Part shown: positions 5,967 through 13,729 of the stretch, one piece after another | How positions within the stretch are numbered: the first letter of the stretch is position 1 | Layout: each line of letters opens with the position of its first letter | From: Ottowia thiooxydans DSM 14619 | GTDB lineage: Bacteria > Pseudomonadota > Gammaproteobacteria > Burkholderiales > Burkholderiaceae_C | Reading direction: 5' to 3' | Assembly: GCF_000422885.1 (NCBI RefSeq) | Contig: NZ_KE383942.1 | Location: 375,353 to 439,352 of the forward strand | Length of the DNA stretch: 64,000 bases | Program-made: the position numbers and the translations under genes | The notes under the pieces: model-generated | Seen by the model: only the letters and a program-made list of their open reading frames with translations | Databases searched by the model: none | What the model was told of the DNA's origin: nothing

Positions 5967-8492
5967 ATGAAAAACTCCAGAATCATGGTGACGATCTACG
6001 TCGTCGCCATCTTGGCGGGCATTCTCTTTGCCCTCCCAAATCTCTTTTCCGCATCCGTTTTGGAGCGCTTCCCTGCATTCATGCCCACAAGCAAAGTGGC
6101 TTTGGGACTTGACCTAAGGGGTGGTTCTCACCTCGTTCTCGAAGTGGATGCTGCAGATCTTCAGAAAGAGCGGATGCGCAACTTGGCAGAGGATGCACGA
6201 CGCACTCTGCGCGAGAGTGGCATCGCGGCTACTTCATTTCAGGCCGAGCGCCAACACCTGACCATCACGCTGAGAGATCCATCCCAGCGCTCCAAGGCGA
6301 TTGATGCCTTGGAGACCCTGGTCAACTCCATCGGAAATGGACGAACCGATCTGAAAATTGCTGCGCGCAAAGATAGTGTGTTGGAACTCACACTGACCGA
6401 AGAGGGTGTATACGCGGCGACTTCGTCCGCCGTAGAACAGAGCCTGGAAATCATTCGCCAGCGGGTCGACCAAGTGGGCGTCGCCGAGCCGAGCATCCAG
6501 CGTGTCGGTGTGGACAGAATTTTGGTTCAGTTGCCCGGTCTTCAAGATCCAAGCCAGCTGCGTGCGCTGCTTGGATCTACCGCAAGAATGAGTTTCCACA
6601 TGCTGGAGGAGCCGGAGGCTGCAGGTGTTCAATTGCTCAAAGATGAGAAGGGCAATGTGTATCCGGTGCAAAGCCGTGTTGAACTCGCCGGTGACCGTCT
6701 ATCTGATGCCCGGGTACGTTTCGATCCCAAAACCAACGAGCCCATCATCAACTTCCGATTTGACAGCGCTGGTGGAAGGTTGTTTGCAGAAATCACGCGC
6801 GCGAACGTTGGAAAACCATTCGCCATCGTGCTGGATGGCAAGGTGTTAAGTGCGCCTGTGATCAGAGAGCCGATAACCGGTGGTATGGGCCAGATCTCTG
6901 GCAATTTCACAGTCCAGGAGGCAGGGACGCTTTCGGCACTGCTACGCGCCGGCGCACTGCCCGCGAAACTGACAACCATTGAAGAACGCAATGTTGGCGC
7001 CGACCTGGGAAGTGATGTCATTGAAAAAGGAATTTACGCAGGCATCGCGGCATTTGCACTGGTCTTCCTGTTCATGTTCGCGCTATACGGTACTTGGGGA
7101 CTGGTCGCCAATCTTGCGTTGGCGCTCAACGTAGTGCTGACGCTTGCGGCGCTCAGCGTCATAGGTGCGACGCTCACACTGCCCGGCATTGCCGGAATCG
7201 TGCTGGGAATTGGCCTGGCGGTTGATGCGAACGTGCTGATCAATGAGCGGATTCGAGAGGAAACCCAGAAAGGGCGCAGCGCTTTGGCGGCCATTGATAC
7301 AGGATTCAAAAAAGCCTATGCCACCATCATGGATAGCAACGTCACCGCGTTGATTGCGACCGCACTCATGTTCTGGTTCGGCTCCGGGCCCGTGCGAGGG
7401 TTCGCAGTGACGATGGCCATTGGGCTGGTCATCTCTATGTTTACGGCAGTATCCATCGTGAAAGTGATCATGATCGCGATTACACGTGGATGGCGCCTCA
7501 AGATGATCAATATCCGTCCGCTCTTCGGATTCAAATTGATCAAGGACGGCACCCACATCAACTTCATGAAGGCCCGCTTCATCGGCTTGGCGATCTCTTT
7601 GGTGCTCTCAGCGGCATCCGTCGCTCTTTTCTTCAACCCCGGCCTGAACTATGGAATCGATTTCCGTGGGGGGATTCAAATGGAGGTTCAGACCAGCGCT
7701 CCAGCAGACCTAAGCGATCTTCGTGCACGGCTCGATAAGCTTGGACTTGGCGAGGTGGCGTTGCAGGAGTTCGGTGACGGGAACCGTTTGCTTGTGCGTG
7801 TAGAACGCCAACCGGGAGGAGAAGAAGCGCAGACCATGGCAGTTGAGTCCCTGAAGGATGCATTGAAGGCGGCTGATGCCGGTGCCGAAATTGAGCGCTC
7901 TGAGGTCGTCGGTCCGAAAGTCAGCGGCGAGTTGGCCACCGCCGGCATTCTTTCGGTTGCTTTAGCCAGCATAGCCATGCTCATCTACATCTGGATTCGG
8001 TTTGAATGGCCATTCGCCGTCGGCGCGATCGTCACACTGATTTTGGACCTGACCAAGACAGTTGGGTTCTTCGCGCTTACGGGGCTGGATTTCAATTTGA
8101 CAGCCATAGCGGCACTTCTCACCCTGGTGGGTTACTCCGTGAACGACAAGGTTGTGGTGTATGACCGCATGCGCGAGAACCTTCGTCTGCGTAAAACCAT
8201 GCCATTGCGGGACATAATCAACTTGTCTATCAACGAGACACTGGCTCGCAGTCTCTACACATCGGCAACAGCACTTCTCGCCATGCTCCCGCTTGCGATT
8301 TGGGGCGGTCCCGCTGTGGAGAGCTTTGCCGTTCCCATGGTGTTCGGCATTGTGATAGCCGCTTCGTCCTCTGTGTTTATCGCGGCGCCCATCCTCCTTT
8401 TTCTGGGAGATTGGCGAACACGTCGAGCCGCCTCGCGTCGGATTTCTTCTTTAACGAAAGAATCGCCGATTGACCGAGTCCTGATCGATTAA
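5967..8492 (+). CDS. secDF: Fused protein-export subunit SecDF
   Basis: The product is an 841-residue inner-membrane RND-type protein that uses proton-motive force to complete Sec-dependent export. The SecD half starts with one TM helix and a large periplasmic P1 domain (ALGLDLRGGSHLVLEVD) and carries the conserved AVDANVLINERIRE block (about residue 417). The SecF half starts near residue 530 with its own GIDFRGG box and has SVNDKVVVYDRMRE (about 723). Both proton-relay Asp motifs are intact. The start is the ATG at 5967 with AAGGA six bases upstream. Burkholderiales normally have separate secD and secF after yajC, so this lone fused copy among mobile wreckage is probably an acquired paralogue with a specialised role (inference). 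Confidence 0.93.
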   Translation: MKNSRIMVTIYVVAILAGILFALPNLFSASVLERFPAFMPTSKVALGLDLRGGSHLVLEVDAADLQKERMRNLAEDARRTLRESGIAATSFQAERQHLTITLRDPSQRSKAIDALETLVNSIGNGRTDLKIAARKDSVLELTLTEEGVYAATSSAVEQSLEIIRQRVDQVGVAEPSIQRVGVDRILVQLPGLQDPSQLRALLGSTARMSFHMLEEPEAAGVQLLKDEKGNVYPVQSRVELAGDRLSDARVRFDPKTNEPIINFRFDSAGGRLFAEITRANVGKPFAIVLDGKVLSAPVIREPITGGMGQISGNFTVQEAGTLSALLRAGALPAKLTTIEERNVGADLGSDVIEKGIYAGIAAFALVFLFMFALYGTWGLVANLALALNVVLTLAALSVIGATLTLPGIAGIVLGIGLAVDANVLINERIREETQKGRSALAAIDTGFKKAYATIMDSNVTALIATALMFWFGSGPVRGFAVTMAIGLVISMFTAVSIVKVIMIAITRGWRLKMINIRPLFGFKLIKDGTHINFMKARFIGLAISLVLSAASVALFFNPGLNYGIDFRGGIQMEVQTSAPADLSDLRARLDKLGLGEVALQEFGDGNRLLVRVERQPGGEEAQTMAVESLKDALKAADAGAEIERSEVVGPKVSGELATAGILSVALASIAMLIYIWIRFEWPFAVGAIVTLILDLTKTVGFFALTGLDFNLTAIAALLTLVGYSVNDKVVVYDRMRENLRLRKTMPLRDIINLSINETLARSLYTSATALLAMLPLAIWGGPAVESFAVPMVFGIVIAASSSVFIAAPILLFLGDWRTRRAASRRISSLTKESPIDRVLID

Positions 8493-8506
8493 CGCAGTAC
8501 GATTTT

Positions 8507-8539
8507 CGCGGGCAATGTTATTCACCGTCATTGCCCGCG
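8507..8539. terminator. Hairpin between convergent secDF and transporter pseudogene
   Basis: CGCGGGCAATG and CATTGCCCGCG form an 11-bp perfect stem with an 11-base loop, 14 bases after the secDF stop. There is no T-run, so it may act weakly in both directions. Confidence 0.6.
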
Positions 8540-8563
8540 TCTCCATCTGCAGCGGCCCAAAGT

Positions 8564-9451
8564 TCATCGCCAGCAGCCAGGGATGGCCATTGCTCCGCCG
8601 CTCAACAACGAGGCGGTGAAGGGTTCACTCAGCCATATGCCGGAAAACACCATACCGAACAGTGGCACCAGCGTCATGTAAGCTGCAGTCGCTCCGGCCC
8701 CCAACACTTTCACACCATGCAGGTATCAGGCGTAGGCTAAAGCCGTGGCTCCCAACGCCGCCGCGGCGATGCTGTATCAGGCGGATGAAGGCGCATTCGG
8801 TAGTTTGACCCGTGCAGCAGGCCCTTCCAGCACCAGACTTGCAATGAGCAGCAGTACCGCTCCGATGGTTGCGGTTACTGCTGTAGTGGTGAGTGAATCG
8901 ACGGTGGCCAGCGCCATTCGACCAATCAAGGTGTACGCCACCCAGCACCCAGCACAGCCCAACAACAACAGCTCTCCCGCACCCGATTGACCTGGTTGCA
9001 AGACAGCCATTGAGCCGCCGCTGAGTGCATACAGCGCGCCCGTAACTGCCAAGATCAACCCTACCACTATGGGTTTGTTCACTTTCTCGCGAAACAGCAG
9101 TACCGTGAACAGCATGATCAGCACCGGGTTGAGCGCCACCACCATGGCGGCTTTTCCAGCAGGAACGCTTTTTAGCGCCAGTAGGAAGAAAATGGAGTAA
9201 CCCAATACACCCACGGTTGATGCACAGGTCAAGCCAATCCATTGACGAGAGTGAAGTGCGCGCAACGAACCCAGGCCCCGGCTGCGGTAAAGCCACAGCA
9301 ACAGCACAACGCTTGTCCATATAAACCGCAGACAGGCCGCGGTGAGCGCCGGCATGGCCTGCGCTACGACACGGCCCCAAGGCCAAGAGGCGCCCCACAG
9401 AGCCGCCATACCAACCAAACCCATGTGCGTGAGATATGGTGAAGAGTTCAT
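8564..9451 (-). pseudogene. EamA/DMT-family transporter with two in-frame TGA stops
   Basis: The full-length frame (about 295 residues) encodes a ten-helix drug/metabolite transporter with duplicated EamA domains (MAALWGASWPWGRVV; NPVLIMLFTVLLFREKVN). Two TGA codons interrupt it at 8777-8779 and 8726-8728. Both stand where the family has Trp (SA-W-YSIAAAALGATALAYA-W-YLHG), so both look like TGG-to-TGA changes. The frame is otherwise unbroken to a stop at 8564. The truncated product would lack the last three or so helices. An IS66 relic abuts the start, probably having removed the native promoter; this is consistent with recent decay. Confidence 0.8.
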
Positions 9452-9459
9452 GGAAGTTA

Positions 9460-9643
9460 CTATCCACTTATTCCATCGTGCACCAGCACCTTCATGCGGT
9501 TGGCCCGTCGATTGGCAAACAGGTAGGCATGGTGCGGGCGTGCTGCACCGAAGACCAGTACCACGCGGGCCCAGAGCGGTCTCGGTACCCGCTCGCATGT
9601 CCAGCGGCTCGGTGGCCAGCCACAGCGCATCGATACGGATCAT
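9460..9643 (-). pseudogene. Truncated, frameshifted IS66-type tnpB
   Basis: MIRIDALWLATEPLDMRAG is the typical start of the IS66 accessory protein TnpB. After ETAL one extra base shifts the frame; the continuation (ARVVLVFGAARPHHAYLFAN, then RRANRMKVLVHDG) follows in another frame and ends at the boundary with the transporter pseudogene. The C-terminal half and the IS66 TnpC transposase are missing. Confidence 0.8.
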
Positions 9644-9983
9644 TTGAGCAGCTCTCGTATCCACACGGCGCACTGCTCGGCCTGCAGCACGGGCCAGTTC
9701 AGTGTGATGCTGGTGGCGCCACGGCGCTGCTCGATTCGGATGTCAGGGGTGACTGCGTACGCCGCTGGCGGCAGTGGTACTGCAACGAACGAAGGGGCAT
9801 GCGCTGCAGGTAATGCCTCACAGGATTGGCGACGCCATTTATGAACGATGTTGGCATTGATGCCGTGGGAGAGGGCAATGCCCGCCACCGATGCACCTGG
9901 CTCAGCGTACTGAACAAGAATCTGCTTTTTGAGCTCGGGTCTGTATCTGCGCCGGCTCTTCCTGGCTTCTTCATGGTGCCCAC
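9640..9983 (-). pseudogene. IS66-type tnpA with an early frameshift
   Basis: The readable part (RYRPELKKQILVQYAEPG, then ASVAGIALSHGINANIVHKW) is the HTH domain of the IS66 accessory protein TnpA. The apparent start MKK is out of frame with it by one lost base. The stop overlaps the tnpB start as ATGA, the normal IS66 coupling. A hairpin with arms GGTGCCCACC/GGTGGACACC (9975-10005) spans the start and may be an original IS feature. Confidence 0.75.
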
Positions 9984-10039
9984 CTAAATCCGTTTGGTGG
10001 ACACCATCGTTGCCGTTTAAGACAATCCATTCAAGGTTG

Positions 10040-10275
10040 GGATGGCCGGCCGCTTACGGTTGGCGCAGCTGCCGCACGTTGCGCAGCTCACGTCGCTACG
10101 GACTGAGGCAGGGCACACAGCGACCGATCGTTCGTCGTTAGTCATACTCGGCTTGATCTGCTCCGTTGGGAGCACGGTGACCACAGGGGCGATCTTCCTA
10201 TCTGGCCAGTTCATCCGCATGGGCGAGGGTGTTGGCTGAGAGGTTAATCGGAAAGCCCTGCGCTATACAGGAGGT
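10040..10275 (-). pseudogene. Relic of the phage/plasmid-type protein (copy 2)
   Basis: The fragment carries INLSANTLAHADELAR then a stop, and in the shifted frame KIAPVVTVLPTEQ, AVCPASVRSDVSCATCGSCA. It is closely similar to copy 1 (2656-3235) and in the same orientation, and it is also broken right after the HADEL segment, though by a different indel (net gain rather than loss). Both ends are truncated: the 5' end runs out beside the toxin promoter and the 3' end next to the IS66 relic. Confidence 0.7.
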
Positions 10276-10288
10276 TACCGCGTCACCC

Positions 10289-10317
10289 TTGAGAACCCTA
10301 CGCAAGATGCGTACAAT
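10289..10317 (+). promoter_or_regulatory. Toxin-antitoxin promoter and autoregulatory operator
   Basis: TTGAGA (10289-10294) and TACAAT (10312-10317) are 17 bases apart. TACGCAAGATGCGTA (10299-10313), a perfect 6-bp inverted repeat with a 3-base centre, fills the spacer and touches the -10. Binding by the downstream XRE antitoxin would shut the promoter. The expected transcription start coincides with the toxin ATG at 10324, so the message may be leaderless. Confidence 0.65.
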
Positions 10318-10323
10318 TTCTTC

Positions 10324-10662
10324 ATGGAAGCCGTTTTCGTAGAGTTACCAGCCTTTTCCCGTCATAGAGCGGAATATATGGATGACGAAGGCTTCCGTGG
10401 CTTGCAAGCGGCCATGATGAAGAACCCCGAAGCTGGCGATGTGATTGAGGGGACTGGTGGTCTACGCAAGCTGCGGCATGGTGATCCTCGCAGAGGCAAA
10501 GGGAAGTGCGGCGGATTGCGGGTGATCTACTACTGGTGGGACAGCAGCGCTCAATTCTGGTTGTTCACCCTATACGATAAAGATGAAATGGATGATCTGG
10601 ATGCAAAAACGAAACGCGCATTCAGGGATGGCTTGAAAGCACACTTGGAGAAACGCAGATGA
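10324..10662 (+). CDS. RelE/HigB-type toxin
   Basis: This 112-residue basic protein belongs to the RelE/HigB superfamily of ribosome-dependent mRNA interferases. Characteristic blocks are GDVIEGTGGLRKLRHGD, GKCGGLRVIYYWW and FWLFTLYDKDEMDDL. It is encoded ahead of its antitoxin, the order usual for HigB-type pairs, and overlaps it by four bases (ATGA), so translation is coupled. No Shine-Dalgarno precedes the ATG, which fits a leaderless transcript from the promoter at 10289. The module is flanked on both sides by relics of the same pseudogene in direct orientation. Confidence 0.85.
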   Translation: MEAVFVELPAFSRHRAEYMDDEGFRGLQAAMMKNPEAGDVIEGTGGLRKLRHGDPRRGKGKCGGLRVIYYWWDSSAQFWLFTLYDKDEMDDLDAKTKRAFRDGLKAHLEKRR

Positions 10663-10976
10663 AACCGAAACGCAGTCTTGCCGCGGAACTGATGGAAGGG
10701 CTGGAAGCCCTTGAAGCTGATCGCGTTGGCAAGGTAACCTTGCGCAAGCACGTTGCCGAAATCAGGCCTGCACCGGAGGTGAGTGCAGCCGAATTGCTCG
10801 CGCTACGCGAGCGCCTGCACCTATCACGCCCGGTGTTCGCAGGCTATCTGCGCATCAACCCGCGTACCTTGGAAAACTGGGAGCAGGGCCGAGCCAAGCC
10901 GAACGCCCAAGCGGCTGTTCTCATTCGCTTGGTGGAAAAATTTCCTGACACCATGCAGAGGTTGGCAACGGTCTGA
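10659..10976 (+). CDS. XRE-family antitoxin (HigA/NadS-like)
   Basis: The product is a 105-residue antitoxin. The C-terminal half is an XRE helix-turn-helix (ALRERLHLSRPVFAGYLRIN, then RTLENWEQGRAKP) and the N-terminal half (SLAAELMEGLEALEADRVGK) probably binds and neutralises the toxin. It overlaps the toxin stop by ATGA. It is expected to repress its own promoter through the palindrome at 10299-10313. Confidence 0.85.
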   Translation: MKPKRSLAAELMEGLEALEADRVGKVTLRKHVAEIRPAPEVSAAELLALRERLHLSRPVFAGYLRINPRTLENWEQGRAKPNAQAAVLIRLVEKFPDTMQRLATV

Positions 10977-10988
10977 GATCGGAGGAAT

Positions 10989-11056
10989 GAGAGGCGGGGC
11001 ACACAGCGACCAATCGTTCGTCGTTTGTCACGCTCTGCTTGATCTGCTCCGTTGCA
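10989..11056 (-). pseudogene. Short relic of the phage/plasmid-type protein (copy 3)
   Basis: About 68 bases match the VTNDERLVAVCP-coding part of copies 1 and 2 (shared CAGCGACCAATCGTTCGTCG) in the same orientation. It begins 12 bases after the antitoxin stop and runs up to the 85-residue ORF. It is too short to encode anything. Confidence 0.6.
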
Positions 11057-11057
11057 G

Positions 11058-11315
11058 CTACTTATTCAGGTCGCTCAGCAGTTTACGGATTTCGAGCTTC
11101 AACAGAGCGATCTCTTCGCGGGGCTGATGTCCCAGGCTTTCCCGTTCCACCAACAAAGAATCGCGCTTGGCACGAAGTGCCTTGACCTCTAGGTCACAGC
11201 GGTCTGGCTTCATCCATTCAGTCTTGATGCGCGCGTTAATCTCATCGCGCAGCCGGGTGATCAACTGGTGCGCTTCTTCGCGAGCTGCCCTCTCGGTTTT
11301 GTCTTTATCAAACAT
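11058..11315 (-). CDS. Small coiled-coil hypothetical protein
   Basis: The protein is 85 residues, highly charged, and predicted almost wholly helical (RLRDEINARIKTEW; LLKLEIRKLLSDL). AAGGAG lies six bases before the ATG, a strong ribosome site. It has no signal or membrane segment and no recognised family. Its end abuts relic copy 3. Confidence 0.6.
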   Translation of the reverse strand: MFDKDKTERAAREEAHQLITRLRDEINARIKTEWMKPDRCDLEVKALRAKRDSLLVERESLGHQPREEIALLKLEIRKLLSDLNK

Positions 11316-11765
11316 TCGGTCTCCTTTTTATTTAAGTAATCATAAAGGATTACTTTGAAGAATGGAAAGCCTGCGTGCGAGTATGTCTAAGCAGCAAGGA
11401 GCCGCTGTTGTTCCTAGGCAATGCAGGCGAGCCTCACTAACGTCCTGTTTGAGCATTGCGGATACCCCCAGCAAAGCCTTTGTCCTACTGACAAAAAGTA
11501 TGCAGGTCGTTAGCTTCGTGTCATGCCGAAGGATTCGAGAACTTCCCTGTAATGGAGGTTCGAGATGTGCCTAGATAGCGGTCGCAAATGCCCAGGTTTC
11601 ACGTCGCCGCTTCATGCGCTTCATGCGCTTCGTGATCTTGTTACCTAGCGGTGGAGCACTCACTGCCGCAAGCGAAACCGATTTCGTTTCCGTGATCTGT
11701 GGTCCCCCTGGATGGAGGCATTGCTGTCGGGCCCGATATTTTCGTGACTACTTAGGAGATGCTCA
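11316..11765. other. Intergenic stretch, nothing recognised
   Basis: There are no convincing genes. A nine-base unit (CGCTTCATG-like) is repeated almost three times at 11607-11632. Short open frames here lack ribosome sites and motifs. Confidence 0.4.
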
Positions 11766-12047
11766 ATGAACCCGCTCATCAAGAAAGATATCGATCCTTC
11801 CGCTCCGGTACCGGCACGGGTTGAGCAGCGCACTGGCATCACTACCGTGCAACAGGAACCTGACGCTGGCCCTGAAAACCAAGGCGCCACTGAAGCTTCT
11901 CTTCCTCATGAGCACGATCAATCCGTACCCATGACAGGCAACACCCCGCACCCTGAGGTGGAGCAGGCCTTTGAGGATCTGGAACGAGGGTTGCAAGACA
12001 CCGACAGTGCCCTGCAAGCACACAACGTTTACCGAAGGAAAAAATAG
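11766..12047 (+). CDS. Small acidic, probably disordered protein
   Basis: This 93-residue hydrophilic protein is rich in Pro, Glu, Gln and Thr (VQQEPDAGPENQGATEAS), with a short helical segment near the end (EVEQAFEDLERGLQDTDSAL). AGGAG lies seven bases before the ATG. The composition suggests an intrinsically disordered protein, perhaps stress-related; no family is recognised. Confidence 0.55.
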   Translation: MNPLIKKDIDPSAPVPARVEQRTGITTVQQEPDAGPENQGATEASLPHEHDQSVPMTGNTPHPEVEQAFEDLERGLQDTDSALQAHNVYRRKK

Positions 12048-12083
12048 CATTTGGCGCGTATTTGTGCCTTGTGATCGTCTCCT

Positions 12084-12527
12084 ATGAATTACGCCAGAAC
12101 TGATGCCCGTCGTCGTGGCCTCCATCAAGAATTTACCCCTTTGAACCTTGCGAACGATTGGGGTGTTCCCAACACCTTTAAAGTGCGGTCCGCTCGAAGC
12201 GTTGTACTGGGCGGCATGCGAGATTTAACTTTGTACGATTTCGAGTTAAAGGCTCCATTCGGGGTGATCGAGCTGTTGGGTAGCCGTGCTGGCGCGCTCC
12301 GGACAATATTGCTGGCGGTTTTCTCGGACGATCTCTTGTCGAACGCTGCAACCTTCAGGCTGAGTGAAGAATATGCGGTGGGAACACTAGGCCTGCCCAT
12401 TTCGATGTTCGCTGCAGTGAATCAACTGGTCTCTACCAACAGCGCTCATTTCCGCATTAGCAGCAACGCAAGCCTCAACGCGATCTCAACAGACGCCTCG
12501 TTTTGTGATGGCTCCGTCGTGGAGTAG
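12084..12527 (+). CDS. Doubtful ORF
   Basis: A 147-codon frame is open, but it has no ribosome site, and its Ser-rich C-terminal part looks like an antisense translation. The opposite strand is also open (12125-12400, 12446-12799) without recognisable content. I see no motif on either strand, so the stretch may be degraded. Confidence 0.2.
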   Translation: MNYARTDARRRGLHQEFTPLNLANDWGVPNTFKVRSARSVVLGGMRDLTLYDFELKAPFGVIELLGSRAGALRTILLAVFSDDLLSNAATFRLSEEYAVGTLGLPISMFAAVNQLVSTNSAHFRISSNASLNAISTDASFCDGSVVE

Positions 12528-12781
12528 ATGCGGGAATGAGCAGGGATAGGCATAGCCGTCCTAAGACGTCGCTGACGCTTGTCCTTGGGTTTGTACTCAT
12601 GCCGTTGTAGACGCCTAAACGCGCATGTGTGTTCGGTAGAGAGAGTCATCTTGGACGGGCTTCTGTCCCACATGGTGCCCGGCATGAGGATGACGCTGTT
12701 TCCACAGGGAAGCCCTAGGGTTGAATTAGCTGGCGAACTTGCTGGCGATTTCTTCAAGGATTTAAACCAAGGACTTTCCAT

Positions 12782-13171
12782 ATGACTACTTCTAATCAAC
12801 TGAAAAAACTTCTCGCCGGTCTGGCTACGGTTGCCATTGTGGGTACTGCAGTGGCGCAGGGCGCAGCACCTACTGCCCCTCCTGGTGGGGTTCCTGCTTC
12901 AGGTGAGCAAACATCACGCAGTACCTATGACATGGGCACCATGGGAAACCGCAGTGACCATATGGGTCGCTCCGGCAGCGTCACCAAAGGCAACCTGCCA
13001 GCCTCAGGTGAGCAAAACGCACGCGGTGCATCCGGTAACTGGGATGACCGCAGCCACAGCATGCGTAGCGGCAATACTGGAAAAGCGCCTGCTTCAGGTG
13101 AGCAACCTCTTTGGAGTTTGACCACCAATGACTCCCACATGACTAAGCCAGCGCGTAAAGCCCCTCTGTAA
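12782..13171 (+). CDS. Small secreted PASGEQ-repeat protein A
   Basis: The product is 129 residues. A signal peptide (MTTSNQLKKLLAGLATVAIV, cleavage after AVAQG or AVA) precedes a low-complexity Gly/Ser/Asn-rich mature region. The hexapeptide PASGEQ appears three times (about residues 39, 75 and 102), once followed by NARGASGN, a phrase shared with the next gene. It has few aromatics and no cysteine. A paralogue follows at 13315. Function unknown; an exported, disordered, envelope- or matrix-associated protein is plausible. Confidence 0.75.
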   Translation: MTTSNQLKKLLAGLATVAIVGTAVAQGAAPTAPPGGVPASGEQTSRSTYDMGTMGNRSDHMGRSGSVTKGNLPASGEQNARGASGNWDDRSHSMRSGNTGKAPASGEQPLWSLTTNDSHMTKPARKAPL

Positions 13172-13193
13172 GCCCCGCATGTCCCTCCTTGCT

Positions 13194-13213
13194 GAGGCAC
13201 GGTGCCGTGCCTC
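13194..13213. terminator. Hairpin between the two secreted-protein genes
   Basis: GAGGCACGG-TG-CCGTGCCTC is a perfect 9-bp stem with no T-run. A related palindrome stands at 54710-54727, so it could also be a dispersed element. Confidence 0.45.
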
Positions 13214-13314
13214 GCCCGAAGGCCATTCGTATTCGATTAACGCGTGACATCACCGTTCAGGTTTTGTGATGTTGCTTGCGATTTTGTTCTACATGCAAAC
13301 CAAGGATTTCCTAA

Positions 13315-13668
13315 ATGACTACCTCGAATCAACTGAAAATGCTGCTGGCTGCGTTGGCTACCGTAGCCGTGGTGGGTGCCGCAGTGGCTCAAGGCACAGC
13401 GCCCGCCACTCCTCCACCTGGTGGTACACCTGCCGCAGGTGAGCAAAATGCACGGGGCGCATCTGGCAACATGGGCACGCCCAGTGGCAACACAGGTAGC
13501 ACCGGTAGTGCCACTACAGGCACCACCGGCAGTGGTACTTCTTCCAATTCCGGCACTTCCGGGATGAGCGGTACCTCTAATTCCACCATGACCCCTGGCG
13601 GCTCCACAGGAGCCATGTCCGGTAGTGGAGCTAACCCTCCTAGACCTGCCCGCGCAGACCGCAATTAA
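13315..13668 (+). CDS. Small secreted Gly/Ser/Thr-rich protein B
   Basis: This is a 117-residue paralogue of the preceding gene: the signal peptides are nearly identical (MTTSNQLKMLLAALATVAVV) and it has PAAGEQNARGASGN near the mature N-terminus. The rest is a different, very low-complexity Gly/Ser/Thr stretch (GNTGSTGSATTGTTGSGTSS). The leaders of both genes also share AAACCAAGGA before the ATG, so the duplication included the 5' region. The tail (RPARADRN) is basic. Function unknown. Confidence 0.75.
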   Translation: MTTSNQLKMLLAALATVAVVGAAVAQGTAPATPPPGGTPAAGEQNARGASGNMGTPSGNTGSTGSATTGTTGSGTSSNSGTSGMSGTSNSTMTPGGSTGAMSGSGANPPRPARADRN

Positions 13669-13690
13669 GTCATTGGCTCAGTTCGGAACC

Positions 13691-13715
13691 CGAAACCGGG
13701 GACGCCCGGGTTTCG
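13691..13715. terminator. Hairpin between convergent genes
   Basis: CGAAACCGGG and CCCGGGTTTCG pair with one bulge. It lies between protein B and the convergent acyl-CoA ligase gene that ends at 13730. Confidence 0.45.
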
Positions 13716-13729
13716 TCCGTATGACCGGG

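Noticed and set aside
8726-8779. Selenocysteine or other recoding at the two TGA codons
   Set aside because: Both positions align with Trp in the family, not Cys, and no SECIS-like hairpin follows either; simple nonsense mutation fits better.
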